Assembly (NCBI GenBank): GCA_963841425.1
Contig: CAWJCL010000001.1
Coordinates: forward strand, 682,001 to 746,000
Source of the DNA: DATEOR01 sp963841425
GTDB taxonomy: Bacteria > Actinomycetota > Thermoleophilia > Gaiellales > Gaiellaceae
Reading direction: 5' to 3'
Length of the DNA stretch: 64,000 bases
Shown here in pieces: positions 17,910-26,656 of the stretch. The notes beneath the pieces were generated by a model. It saw nothing but the letters and a program-made list of their open reading frames with translations. It searched no databases and had not been told where the DNA came from. The translations under genes and the position numbers were made by a program. The stretch's first letter is position 1, and every line of letters starts with the position of its first letter.

Positions 17910-19009
17910 TGTCCCTCCGGCACCTGTTCGCCCAGGAGGCCGGACGGCCTGAACACGAGGATCGCGATGAGGACGCTGAAGATCACCGTCGTGGTCCAGC
18001 GCGCGTCCCAGAATCCCTCCGTGTAGGCCTGGATGAGCCCGAGCACGACGCCGCCGAGCACGGCCCCGCTCAGGTTGCCGATGCCGCCGAGGACAGCAGC
18101 GGTGAACGCGAACAGGCCGAGCCGGAAGCCGAGGTCGAACTTGGCCGTGCCGATGTAGAGGGCATAGATCGCCCCCGCCGCGCCGGCGAGCGCCCCGCCG
18201 AGTGCGAACGTGAACGAGATCGTCCGGTCGACGTTGATCCCCATCATCGAGGACGCGTCCATGTCTTGCGCGGTCGCGCGCATCGCCTTCCCCGACCGCG
18301 TGCGCCGGATGAGATAGGTGAGCGCGATCAGAAGCGGGATGGTGACCGCGATGACGATGAAGTCGTTCCAACCGTACGTCGCGCCGCGCCAGTGAAAGAT
18401 GTCTCCGGTCGGAAGAATGTTCGGGAGCGGCTGCGGGCCCGCGTCCTTCCAGACGAGGCCGATGTCCTGGAGGATGAACGAGAAGCCGATCGCGGTGATG
18501 AGCGGCACGAGGCGCGGCTGGTTGCGAAGCGGCTTGTACCCGATCCGCTCGATGGTGACGTTGATGACCATGCAGAAGAGCATCGAGAAGAAGAGGCACA
18601 TGGCGATCGTGTAGATCTTCTGGCCGCCCGAGGAGGCGGCGGTCGCGGCGGCGCCGAGCGGAAGCGCGAGCACGTACGACGTCGGAAAGAGCGGGATCTG
18701 GAACGAGCCGTCGTTGACGATGCCATTCGTCTGGAAGGCCCCGAGCATGAAGTTGTCGCCGTGGGCGAAGTTGATCAGCTCGATGATTCCGTAGACGAGC
18801 GTGTAACCGAGCGCGATCAGGGCAAAGATCGAGCCGTTCGTGATCCCGATCAGCGTCACTTCGAGGAAGCGGTCCGGTGACTGGATCGCGTTCTTGATCA
18901 GCCAGTACCCGATCAGGCCTGCGAGAACGACCCCGGCGATCCAGAGCAAAATCTGCGAGATCGGCAGACGCCGCTCGATTATCGGGCCAGATGCGGTTTC
19001 AGCCGTCAC
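17906..19009 (-). CDS. livH: Branched-chain amino acid ABC transporter permease LivH
   Basis: A 367-residue permease that pairs with LivM. Near residue 65 is the LivH motif ALGYTLVYGIIELINFAHGD, and TRSGKAMRATAQD, the ATPase-coupling loop, is near 235. It is longer than E. coli LivH, with an additional N-terminal membrane segment and a Ser/Gly-rich loop. The GTG start at 19009 has no strong ribosome binding site. A hairpin in the 63-nt gap after livK separates it from the binding-protein gene. Confidence 0.93.
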   Translation of the reverse strand: MTAETASGPIIERRLPISQILLWIAGVVLAGLIGYWLIKNAIQSPDRFLEVTLIGITNGSIFALIALGYTLVYGIIELINFAHGDNFMLGAFQTNGIVNDGSFQIPLFPTSYVLALPLGAAATAASSGGQKIYTIAMCLFFSMLFCMVINVTIERIGYKPLRNQPRLVPLITAIGFSFILQDIGLVWKDAGPQPLPNILPTGDIFHWRGATYGWNDFIVIAVTIPLLIALTYLIRRTRSGKAMRATAQDMDASSMMGINVDRTISFTFALGGALAGAAGAIYALYIGTAKFDLGFRLGLFAFTAAVLGGIGNLSGAVLGGVVLGLIQAYTEGFWDARWTTTVIFSVLIAILVFRPSGLLGEQVPEGQ

Positions 19010-19030
19010 AGGCGCAGGTTATGACGGAAG

Positions 19031-19059
19031 CGAGGGGGCCGGTCAAGCCGGCCCCCTCG
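19031..19059. terminator. livK-livH intercistronic hairpin
   Basis: A perfect 12-bp GC-rich stem (CGAGGGGGCCGG and its complement) with a TCAAG loop lies between livK and livH, without a clear U-run. In such operons a hairpin here usually protects the binding-protein mRNA or partly terminates transcription, so the binding protein is made in excess over the permease. Confidence 0.6.
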
Positions 19060-19072
19060 TCCCAACTAGCGT

Positions 19073-20350
19073 CTATTCGACGCTCAGCTGCTTTGCTTCG
19101 ACGAACTTCCACGGCGGGCCGCTTGCCTCGGCCTGGAAGATCGAGATGAGACCCCCCTTGGGGTCACCGTTTGCGTTGAACGCCATCGGACCGACGATGC
19201 CGTCGGAGATGTCCGTCTCGAACAGCTTCGCCACCACGTCCTCGCGCGAGCCATCCGAGCGCGAGATCGCGTCGACGAGCGCTTGTGCCGCGGCTGCGGC
19301 GTACGCCGTGTAGACCTCCGGCGCGCCGTACTTCGCCTGGTAGGCGTCGAGGAAGGTCTTCCCCGCTCCCGTCAGGTCCTCCGGGTTGAGCACCGGAGCG
19401 CTCCCGTACGTACCCGCGAGATTGTCGGCTCCCGCCTCGTCGAAGAGGGAGTCGAGCACGAAGCCGTCCGAAACGAGCAGCTTGACGGCATCGTTGTCCC
19501 CGACCACGGAGACCTTGTCCTTGATCACCTGACCGCCGTTGAAGCACGAGATACCGCCGATGAACATGCCGTCGGCACCCGTGGCCTTGACCTGCGTCAT
19601 CAGGGCCTTGTAGTTCTGCGCGTTCGCGTCCCAGCCTGTATGGCCCGCGACCTTGAGTCCGATGTCCTTGGCCGCGATCTCGAACGCGTCCGCGACGCCC
19701 TTCCCGTAGGCGTCCTTGTCGTCCAGGATGTAGACACTCGTGACGCCCAGCTGGTCCTTCATGTAGGTGGCGTCGACCTGTCCCTGGAAGTCGTCCGATG
19801 CGACGACGCGCGTGTAGTTGCGCGTGCCGGTCGGGTAGTACTTGTCCGGCTCACCGGGCTCGGAGCCGGGGCCCTCGTGCGTGAGGCCGACCGCGGTGTT
19901 CGCGGGGCTCACGTACGCGAGCGTGCCCTCGTTCGCGATCGGGACCTCGATCTTGGCACAACCGGAGTTGAACGTCCCGACCACGCCTAGGATCGACTCG
20001 TCCTCCACGTACTTGCGTGCGTTGGCCGCACACGTGGCCTCGTCCCAGGCTCCCTTCGCGGCGGTCGAGTCGTCGTTCGACTCGTACGTCACCGTGAAGT
20101 CGCCGGCCTTGCCGCCGATCTGCTCGAGATAGAGCTTGATGGCGTTGACCATCGTCTCGGTTTGCCCTGCCGACGAGCCCTGCAGCGGCAGGTCGGAGAC
20201 GATCTTGACGGCCTGGCCACCACCGCCACTCGTCTCGCCGCCGCCGGTCCCGCCGCTTGCGCTGTTGTTGTCCCCGCCGCACCCAGCGGCCAGGAGCGCC
20301 AGGGCACTGAGCACCAAGACCAGTACCGACAAAAGATTCCTGCTTCTCAA
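19073..20350 (-). CDS. livK: Branched-chain amino acid-binding lipoprotein
   Basis: A 425-residue substrate-binding lipoprotein of the LivJ/LivK (type I periplasmic binding) family. A signal peptide ends in lipobox LAAGC (about Cys24), followed by a Gly/Ser linker. The ligand-binding fold starts at VKIVSDLPLQGSSAGQ, with GVVGTFNSGCAK and YVSPANTAVG in the conserved positions that bind the amino acid backbone. It captures the substrate outside the membrane for LivHMGF. The TTG start has an excellent Shine-Dalgarno (GAGGAGG, 5 nt spacing). Confidence 0.93.
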   Translation of the reverse strand: MRSRNLLSVLVLVLSALALLAAGCGGDNNSASGGTGGGETSGGGGQAVKIVSDLPLQGSSAGQTETMVNAIKLYLEQIGGKAGDFTVTYESNDDSTAAKGAWDEATCAANARKYVEDESILGVVGTFNSGCAKIEVPIANEGTLAYVSPANTAVGLTHEGPGSEPGEPDKYYPTGTRNYTRVVASDDFQGQVDATYMKDQLGVTSVYILDDKDAYGKGVADAFEIAAKDIGLKVAGHTGWDANAQNYKALMTQVKATGADGMFIGGISCFNGGQVIKDKVSVVGDNDAVKLLVSDGFVLDSLFDEAGADNLAGTYGSAPVLNPEDLTGAGKTFLDAYQAKYGAPEVYTAYAAAAAQALVDAISRSDGSREDVVAKLFETDISDGIVGPMAFNANGDPKGGLISIFQAEASGPPWKFVEAKQLSVE

Positions 20351-20403
20351 CTGCGCCTCCTCGTTCGCCCGACTGTTCTCTCGACGCTGCCCATGGCGAG
20401 CAT
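20347..20403 (-). CDS. Possible 18-residue leader peptide of livK
   Basis: Within the livK leader an ATG at 20403 opens a frame of 18 codons rich in Arg (ending VGRTRRRS) whose TGA stop overlaps the livK TTG start as TTGA. It could couple translation to livK. There is no convincing ribosome binding site and no run of branched-chain codons, so this is only a candidate. Confidence 0.2.
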   Translation of the reverse strand: MLAMGSVERTVGRTRRRS

Positions 20404-20472
20404 TCGCCGTGAAGGGACTTGCTGGAGCGGACGCGGACTCACGCCGAACCGGGCCGCTCGTTGTGGGGCGCC

Positions 20473-20501
20473 ATTATGACGCCGTGAGGGACGTCCAGCA
20501 A
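20473..20501 (-). promoter_or_regulatory. Promoter of the livKHMGF operon
   Basis: TTGCTG (20496-20501) and CATAAT (20473-20478), separated by exactly 17 nt on the minus strand, form the best sigma70-type promoter in the window. Transcription would start near 20466, giving a leader of about 115 nt before the TTG of livK. Confidence 0.6.
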
Positions 20502-20533
20502 CTGTGCCGATACCATCCCTCGTGATGCCTTCT

Positions 20534-20618
20534 GCCGAAGTGGCGGAACTGGAAGACGCGCTGGACTCAAAATCCAGTGGGGCTTTGCCCCGTGCGGGTT
20601 CGACTCCCGCCTTCGGCA
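20534..20618 (+). tRNA. tRNA-Leu (anticodon CAA)
   Basis: An 85-nt class II tRNA. The acceptor stem GCCGAAG pairs with CTTCGGC, followed by discriminator A. The anticodon stem-loop is CTGGA-CTCAAAA-TCCAG with CAA at the anticodon position, so it reads UUG. A long variable arm with a GGGGC/GCCCC stem and a GGTTCGACTCCC T-arm are present. CCA is not encoded. Confidence 0.96.
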
Positions 20619-20701
20619 TCAGTCTCCCCTCCACCTCCCCTCCATGCAGCTTCCGAGACGTTTGAGGCAAAAGACGACCGGCCAGGCCCGAAGTTAGACC
20701 G

Positions 20702-21751
<1,050 letters not shown>

Positions 21752-21795
21752 TCATCCCGCCCTCGCGGCAAGACCGCCGGCCTGAAGCGGCACCC

Positions 21796-23208
21796 CTACA
21801 GAAACTCAGACAGCGGGAACGAGCGGTTCCGCCGTGGCGGGACGAGGAAGTTCTGCCGGTGCGTCGTCTGCAGGATCGAGTTGAAGCCTTGCCCGCGCGA
21901 GCGCGGGTGGATCGGGATGCTCGTGCCGTCCGGAAGGATCCCGTCCATCGCGAGCCGCGTGCGGTGGAAGTCGTCGCTCGTCGGCGTGAAGACCACGAAG
22001 TGGAGCCCCGCCGCCGCCTCGTCGCCCTGGCCATCCACGGCCGGGCGCGCGCTCCAGAAGAACGGGTTGTCGAGCGTGTTGAAGTCGGCCCGCTGCGGGA
22101 TCGCCGTCCCCTTCGGATAGAGGATACCGTCGTTTCCGGTCACGTCGGCCTGCAGGCGCGAGGCCGGCTGCATCACGGAGCTGTGCCCGACGGCCTCGTA
22201 GCGCTCTGCGTCCTGCTCGACAGCCTTCGCGGCGTCCGCGTCCTCGGCGTCCTGGGGCACCGTCTGCGTCCCGTCCTTCACGTCGAGCCCCGGCTTGAAC
22301 GTCGTCGCCACGCGCTCGGGGAAGTCGAAGTTCAGATACCAGGCCTCGACGTCCTCGAAGAGGTGCGAGAGGTGCATCGCCGTTCCCCCGAGGAAGTAGC
22401 CGTCGGGAAACTGGTCGGTGTACCCCGGCAGCGTCTCGAAGTTCGCGATCCCGGGCGGGCCGAGCCCGGCCTTCTGCGTCGAGGTGAAGCCGAGGAAGAG
22501 CTCGGCGGTGTCGGGGATGAGCTCGGCGCCGCCGATTCCCGCCGCCATCGCCATCTGCTTCGGCAGGCTCTGGCTCCCGTCGAAGCCGCCGCCGGCGAAG
22601 CCCCGGCGGATGCTCGTGATGGAGAAGAGCCCCTTCGCCTCGTCGAAGAGGCTCGCCGCCCCGTCGGCGATGAAATCGATGCTGTCGCTGCGCAGGAAGA
22701 TGGCGAGGTCGTTGTCCTCGAGGATGATGTCCTCGGGGTCGCTCGGGAAGCGGATCGCGTCGATGAGGCCACGCACCTCTTTCCCCGCCGCCTTCGACGC
22801 GCGGAGGTCGACCGGGAGGTGCTCCTCCGCCAGATCCGGGACGTAGCGCGTGAAGTAGGGAAGCCCCCAGCCGAGGCTGATCGACAGCCCCTTCGGCGCG
22901 GGCTCGTAGCGGGCGTCGAGCTCCTGCAGCGTCGCGCCGAGCGTCGCGCGCGCCTCGGCCAGTGCGGCGGCGGTCGGCTCCACGTTCAGCCTGGCGGTGA
23001 CGACCTCGTGGTGGAGCGGCGGCACGACGACCTCGACCCCGTTGTCGACGATCACCTGCGGCCGGCCGAGGACGTGCTGCTCGGACGGGAGAACGTGCGT
23101 GCTCTCGCGCTCGGGCGCGGCGGCGAAGCGGTCGACCAGCTCGTAGATCCCCGCTGCGCCGAGGGCCGCCGCGCCGCCCGCGACGAACTGCCTCCTGGTC
23201 AGGCGCAC
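21796..23208 (-). CDS. Tat-exported Dyp-type peroxidase-like protein
   Basis: A 470-residue protein with a twin-arginine signal (LTRRQFVAGGAAALGAAG, residues 3-20), so it is probably exported folded. GGFDG at 207-211 matches the GxxDG motif of dye-decolorising peroxidases, and the C-terminal RSRGQGFN...RQNFLVPPRRNRSFPL region resembles the Arg-rich haem-side end of that family. Overall similarity looks distant, and I cannot place the proximal His with certainty. The GTG start lies 1 nt after the stop of the upstream lipoprotein gene, so the two are made together. An unrelated Tat-exported family remains possible. Confidence 0.5.
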   Translation of the reverse strand: MRLTRRQFVAGGAAALGAAGIYELVDRFAAAPERESTHVLPSEQHVLGRPQVIVDNGVEVVVPPLHHEVVTARLNVEPTAAALAEARATLGATLQELDARYEPAPKGLSISLGWGLPYFTRYVPDLAEEHLPVDLRASKAAGKEVRGLIDAIRFPSDPEDIILEDNDLAIFLRSDSIDFIADGAASLFDEAKGLFSITSIRRGFAGGGFDGSQSLPKQMAMAAGIGGAELIPDTAELFLGFTSTQKAGLGPPGIANFETLPGYTDQFPDGYFLGGTAMHLSHLFEDVEAWYLNFDFPERVATTFKPGLDVKDGTQTVPQDAEDADAAKAVEQDAERYEAVGHSSVMQPASRLQADVTGNDGILYPKGTAIPQRADFNTLDNPFFWSARPAVDGQGDEAAAGLHFVVFTPTSDDFHRTRLAMDGILPDGTSIPIHPRSRGQGFNSILQTTHRQNFLVPPRRNRSFPLSEFL

Positions 23209-23209
23209 G

Positions 23210-23836
23210 TCAGGACTGCTGCGGCTCGATCTTCACGAGGCCGGCCATGATCCGATCGAGATACTTCACCACCTGGGTGTACGAGAGGCCGAGCTCGGGC
23301 ACCACGTGCTGGCTGACCGAGTAGAGCGATCCGTCGTCCTTCCAGGCATAGAGGACGTGCCACGTGTCGGCGCCGTGGTTGACCGTGTAGACGTCCACTG
23401 TCCTGCCGGCGACCTCCCGCGTGCCCCGCTCGCCGCTGAAGCACGGCTCGCCGTTGCAGGTCGGCAGCTTCGTCTGGCCGGGGTAGCCGCGCAGGTTCAC
23501 GTGCACCTCGCCGGCGCCGCGCTCGAACCAGATGAAGCCGATGAGGTAGCTGCCCTCTTTCGTGACCGAGTGCACGCCCTCCCAATGGCCGCCGATCCGG
23601 CCGACGAGCGGATCGGGGAGCCAGCTCGGGCAGTAGACGGCCGCGTCGATCTGGTTTGCGAGCTTCTGCCAGCCGCGTGCGAGCGCCGAAGGACAGGTCG
23701 GCTCGGAGGCGGTCGTCGTCGTCGAATGCGGCGGCTCGGCCGAGGCCGACCCCTCGCCGCCGCAGCCGGCCGCCGCAAATGAGACGAGAACGAGGGCGAG
23801 AAGGGCCGCAAGCGCCCAGGGGAACGCGCGATTCAC
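23210..23836 (-). CDS. Lipoprotein of unknown function
   Basis: A 208-residue predicted lipoprotein: hydrophobic signal (about residues 5-24), lipobox AAAGC, then a Ser/Thr-rich linker and a globular domain with five further cysteines (TCPSA, YCPSW, TCNGEPCFSG), probably disulfide-bonded outside the cell. I do not recognise the fold. Start GTG at 23836 gives a standard signal peptide. Its stop is 1 nt before the GTG of the Dyp-like gene, which suggests a shared extracytoplasmic role. Confidence 0.65.
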   Translation of the reverse strand: MNRAFPWALAALLALVLVSFAAAGCGGEGSASAEPPHSTTTTASEPTCPSALARGWQKLANQIDAAVYCPSWLPDPLVGRIGGHWEGVHSVTKEGSYLIGFIWFERGAGEVHVNLRGYPGQTKLPTCNGEPCFSGERGTREVAGRTVDVYTVNHGADTWHVLYAWKDDGSLYSVSQHVVPELGLSYTQVVKYLDRIMAGLVKIEPQQS

Positions 23837-23875
23837 GAACTCATGATGCCAGACGCCCGACAACGGGTTGATCGG

Positions 23876-23881
23876 TACCCT
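23876..23881 (+). promoter_or_regulatory. Putative -10 box for the 23890 lipoprotein
   Basis: TACCCT lies 8 nt before the GTG at 23890, in the 53-nt divergent gap. It again suggests a leaderless start. Confidence 0.25.
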
Positions 23882-23889
23882 CGGTCGCC

Positions 23890-24462
23890 GTGCAGCCGAA
23901 AATTGCCCCTCTCGCGGCACTTGTAGTCCTCGCCTGCGGGCTCCTGGCGGCCGCGTGCGGCGGTACCGACCACCAGGCGCACGCGCGGTCCCTCTACAAC
24001 GCCTACCGCACGGCCGAGGACACGAGGACGGATGCCGAGGAGGATCTCCGTCTCGCCTTCGCCGACATCTCGGCTGCGGCGCAGGCGCAGGATCGCGAAG
24101 CAGTGCTCGAGGCAGCCCAGCGCGGCCAGGACGCGGTCGAGAAGATCAACGACCTCATCGCTGCTGAGCTCGAGGCGGCGCAGGGGCTCGCGGAGATCGA
24201 CCCGGTCTCGGCGCATGCGAAGCAGCTCTCCGACGGCCTCCAGCTCAGCCGCTCCGGCCTCGCGCTCGTTGCCGAGGAGCTCGCGATCGCACTCGACGAC
24301 CCGTTCCTCGAGACGAGGAAGAAGGAGGTCGACGACCTCGCGAAGGAGTCGGCCGACCTCGCCGCCAAGGGCGAGCTCGCGATCAGGCGCGCCGACCACG
24401 CGCTCGCGCTCGCGCTCGGCCTGGAGCCGCGGCTGGACCAGATCATCACGACGACCGGCTAG
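23890..24462 (+). CDS. Helical lipoprotein, unknown function
   Basis: A 190-residue lipoprotein with lipobox LAAACG after a hydrophobic segment (residues 6-22). The mature part is almost wholly helical and charged, with Ala/Glu/Asp heptad-like spacing (about 35-190), as in small extracytoplasmic coiled coils. No cysteine beyond the lipidated one. No recognised domain. Its stop shares the tetranucleotide CTAG with the stop of the convergent TrpC-like gene. Confidence 0.6.
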   Translation: MQPKIAPLAALVVLACGLLAAACGGTDHQAHARSLYNAYRTAEDTRTDAEEDLRLAFADISAAAQAQDREAVLEAAQRGQDAVEKINDLIAAELEAAQGLAEIDPVSAHAKQLSDGLQLSRSGLALVAEELAIALDDPFLETRKKEVDDLAKESADLAAKGELAIRRADHALALALGLEPRLDQIITTTG

Positions 24463-25046
24463 CGGCCGGTCAGCTCGGCGAGCGCCGAGGCAAAATCGGC
24501 CGAGCTCTGCAGGAACTCGGCTCCGACCAGGATGGCGTCCACGCCCGCGTTCTCGAGCGCCACGACCTGCTCGCGCGCGTTCACCCGCGCTTCTGAGATG
24601 ACGAGCTTGCCCGCCGGCACGTCGGCGAGGAGGTCGAGCGTGCGCTCGAGGTCCTCCTCGTCGTCGTCGAGGCCGCGCTCCGAGATGAGGACGATGTCCG
24701 GGTCGACTCGCTCGAGGGCCTCCTCGAGGGTCTCCTCGTCGCGCACCTCGACCGCACAGTCGAGATCGAGCTCGCGGGCGCGGGCGACGACGGCCTCCGC
24801 CTCGGCGGAGAACGGGACGATCCAGGCGTCGGCCCCGGAGGCGGACGCCTCGCTCGGGTCGCCGCCTCGCACGAGGACGGCCAGGGAGGTGCTCGCTAGG
24901 ACCCGCTCGACGTCGGCGACGTCGACGGCGACGGCCTCGGCTCCCGCCTCTTCTGCAAGCGCGGCGAGGTCCTCCACCGCGCCCTGCAGGAGGGGGACGA
25001 CGGAGATGCCGTCGCCCTCGGAGATCGCCTGGCGGAAGCGGCTCAC
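24459..25046 (-). CDS. Degenerate TrpC-like TIM-barrel protein
   Basis: A 195-residue protein whose C-terminal half aligns with the end of indole-3-glycerol-phosphate synthase: AVEVRDEE (compare TEVSNEE), then KLVISEARVNAREQV and AGVDAILVGAEFL. It is about 60 residues shorter than TrpC. The first beta-alpha unit with the EVKxxSPSKG motif and the CKDF lysine is missing, and the NNRDL Asn is replaced by Ser (ISERGL). It is therefore unlikely to make indoleglycerol phosphate. Its GTG overlaps the stop of deoC2 (GTGA), tying it to the aldolase cluster. The function is unknown. Confidence 0.6.
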   Translation of the reverse strand: MSRFRQAISEGDGISVVPLLQGAVEDLAALAEEAGAEAVAVDVADVERVLASTSLAVLVRGGDPSEASASGADAWIVPFSAEAEAVVARARELDLDCAVEVRDEETLEEALERVDPDIVLISERGLDDDEEDLERTLDLLADVPAGKLVISEARVNAREQVVALENAGVDAILVGAEFLQSSADFASALAELTGR

Positions 25047-25747
25047 GAAGAGACGCGGTCGAGGCCCGCGGCGTACGTCACGATCTCGAGCGCGAACGGA
25101 GAGCCGATCCTCCCGGCGCCCGCGTTGATCATGGCGAGCGCGTCGTCGAGCGTCTCGACGCCGCCAGATGCCTTCACGCCGACGGACTCCGGGAGGTAGT
25201 CGCGCAGGAGCTCGACATCGTGAACCGTCGCGGGCGCGCCGTTTGCGCTCGTCTGTGCGAAGTCCACCTCAGCGAGCTCGACGATCTTGCACGCGAGCTT
25301 CTTGCGCTTGTCGTCCAGACGCCCGGTGCCGATGATCGCCTTCAGGGTCACCGACCCTCGCCCCCCGTTGGCGGTACGCATCCGAACGGTGCGCGCAAAG
25401 GCGGTCAGCTCGTCCCGGACGAGAGCGAAGTCGAGAGCGAGCATCGCCGGCACGTCGAGCGCGAACTCGAGCTCCCCCGCCCCTTCGTCGAGGCAACGCT
25501 CGGCGTCCGCGATCTTCGCCTTCGCCGCCGAGCCGCCCTCGGGATAGCCGACGACCGCGCACACCTTCACGTCCGATCCGCGCAGATGCTCGGCCGCGGC
25601 GGCGACGTGCTTCGGCAGGACGCAGAGCGATGCGAGGTGCAGGTCGCGCGCCGTCTGGCACACGGCCTCGATCTCCTGGAGGCCCGCGCGCGGGTCGAGG
25701 AGGGTGCAGTCGATGGTCTTGGCGAGCTCTTCGATCCGAAGGGCCAT
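25043..25747 (-). CDS. DeoC-like protein lacking the Schiff-base lysine
   Basis: A 234-residue member of the deoxyribose-phosphate aldolase family by fold and motif order (TLLDPRAG, LCVLPKHV, VVGYPEGG, IIGTGRL, VGVKASGGVETL). The position that forms the Schiff base, the K of DFxKTSTG, is Gln165 (DFAQTSANG), and the EIDM-type Asp is Glu94 (ELEFAL). Lys192 in VKASGG is retained. Classical aldolase activity is therefore unlikely; it may be a regulatory or structural pseudoenzyme or have a new reaction. An intact paralogue lies at 28128-29066. Confidence 0.8.
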   Translation of the reverse strand: MALRIEELAKTIDCTLLDPRAGLQEIEAVCQTARDLHLASLCVLPKHVAAAAEHLRGSDVKVCAVVGYPEGGSAAKAKIADAERCLDEGAGELEFALDVPAMLALDFALVRDELTAFARTVRMRTANGGRGSVTLKAIIGTGRLDDKRKKLACKIVELAEVDFAQTSANGAPATVHDVELLRDYLPESVGVKASGGVETLDDALAMINAGAGRIGSPFALEIVTYAAGLDRVSS

Positions 25748-25760
25748 GGGCGACTAGCTG

Positions 25761-25766
25761 AGTCTA
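25761..25766 (-). promoter_or_regulatory. Putative -10 box for deoC2
   Basis: TAGACT on the minus strand, 13 nt before the deoC2 ATG and just past the stop of the half-ALDH gene. The last two genes of the cluster may thus have their own promoter. Confidence 0.25.
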
Positions 25767-25771
25767 GGGGA

Positions 25772-26563
25772 CTAGACGCCGATCGGGTGCCAAACGGTCT
25801 TGAGCTCGAGGAAGGCCGCGACGTGCCACGGCGACTGACCGTCCCCGTTCGAGACGACACGCTTGACGTTGTCCGCGGCGAGCCGCTCGAGGTCCTTGCG
25901 CTCGCCGGTCGCCCCCGAGAGGTCGAGGGCGTTCACGTCCATGTGCGCGGCGAGCACCGCGCAGAGCTCGTCCTTCCTGCCGGTGAGAACGTTGACGACG
26001 CCGCCCGGCACGTCGGAGGTGGCAAGCACCTCCGCGAGCGTGACCGCGGCGAGCGGGCGCTTCTGCGAGGCGACGATCACGGCCGCGTTGCCTCCGACGA
26101 TGACCGGCGCGAGGCGCGCGACGAAGCCCGCGAGCGCTGGTTCTTCGGGGGCGACGACGCCGACGACACCGGTCGGCTCGGGCACCGTGAAGTTGAAGTA
26201 CGGGCCTGCGACCGGATTCGACGAGCCGAGCACCTGCGCGAGCTTGTCCGCCCACCCGGCGTACCAGACCCAGGAGTCGATCGCCGCGTCCACCTCGGCC
26301 TCGTCCTCCGTGAGCTCGACGAACTGGGCCCTGCGGCCCTCCATGATCTCGGCCACCCGGTAGAGCACCTGGCCCCGGTTATAGGCGGTCATGGACGCCC
26401 ACTTGGGGAACGCCTCGCGGGCGGCACGCACCGCGTCGCGGACATCCTTGCGGGAGGCAAGCGCGACGTTGGCCCCCTCGGCCTCGTACGAGCGGCCGGA
26501 CTCCGAGCGGGGGAACGCACCGCCGACGTAGAGCTTGTAGGTCTTCTTGACCGGAAGCCTCAC
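25772..26563 (-). CDS. Half-length aldehyde dehydrogenase-like protein
   Basis: A 263-residue protein matching the N-terminal, NAD-binding part of aldehyde dehydrogenases (YVGGAFPRSESGRSYE, WVWYAGWADKLAQ, PTGVVGVVAPEEPAL). The oxyanion Asn of the IPWN motif is Glu (APEE), the NAD-contacting Lys of LKPAE is absent (VASQKR), and the protein ends before the catalytic-Cys domain. It resembles the second, inactive domain of two-domain ALDH16-type proteins. The GTG at 26563 has GGGGA upstream. It probably partners the full-length enzyme encoded just before it. Confidence 0.8.
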   Translation of the reverse strand: MRLPVKKTYKLYVGGAFPRSESGRSYEAEGANVALASRKDVRDAVRAAREAFPKWASMTAYNRGQVLYRVAEIMEGRRAQFVELTEDEAEVDAAIDSWVWYAGWADKLAQVLGSSNPVAGPYFNFTVPEPTGVVGVVAPEEPALAGFVARLAPVIVGGNAAVIVASQKRPLAAVTLAEVLATSDVPGGVVNVLTGRKDELCAVLAAHMDVNALDLSGATGERKDLERLAADNVKRVVSNGDGQSPWHVAAFLELKTVWHPIGV

Positions 26564-26656
26564 GCTTTTTCCCCATTCCGCGCGCCACACGCGCGTCCGG
26601 CGGCGCTAGCCTGAAGGTGGGTGGTGGTCCGGGGTGGCCCCGATTAAGGCCGCTTC

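Noticed and set aside
26630..26642. Small hairpin (CGGGG/CCCCG) between the two ALDH genes
   Set aside because: Only 5 bp with a 3-nt loop and no T-run; not convincing as terminator or attenuator.
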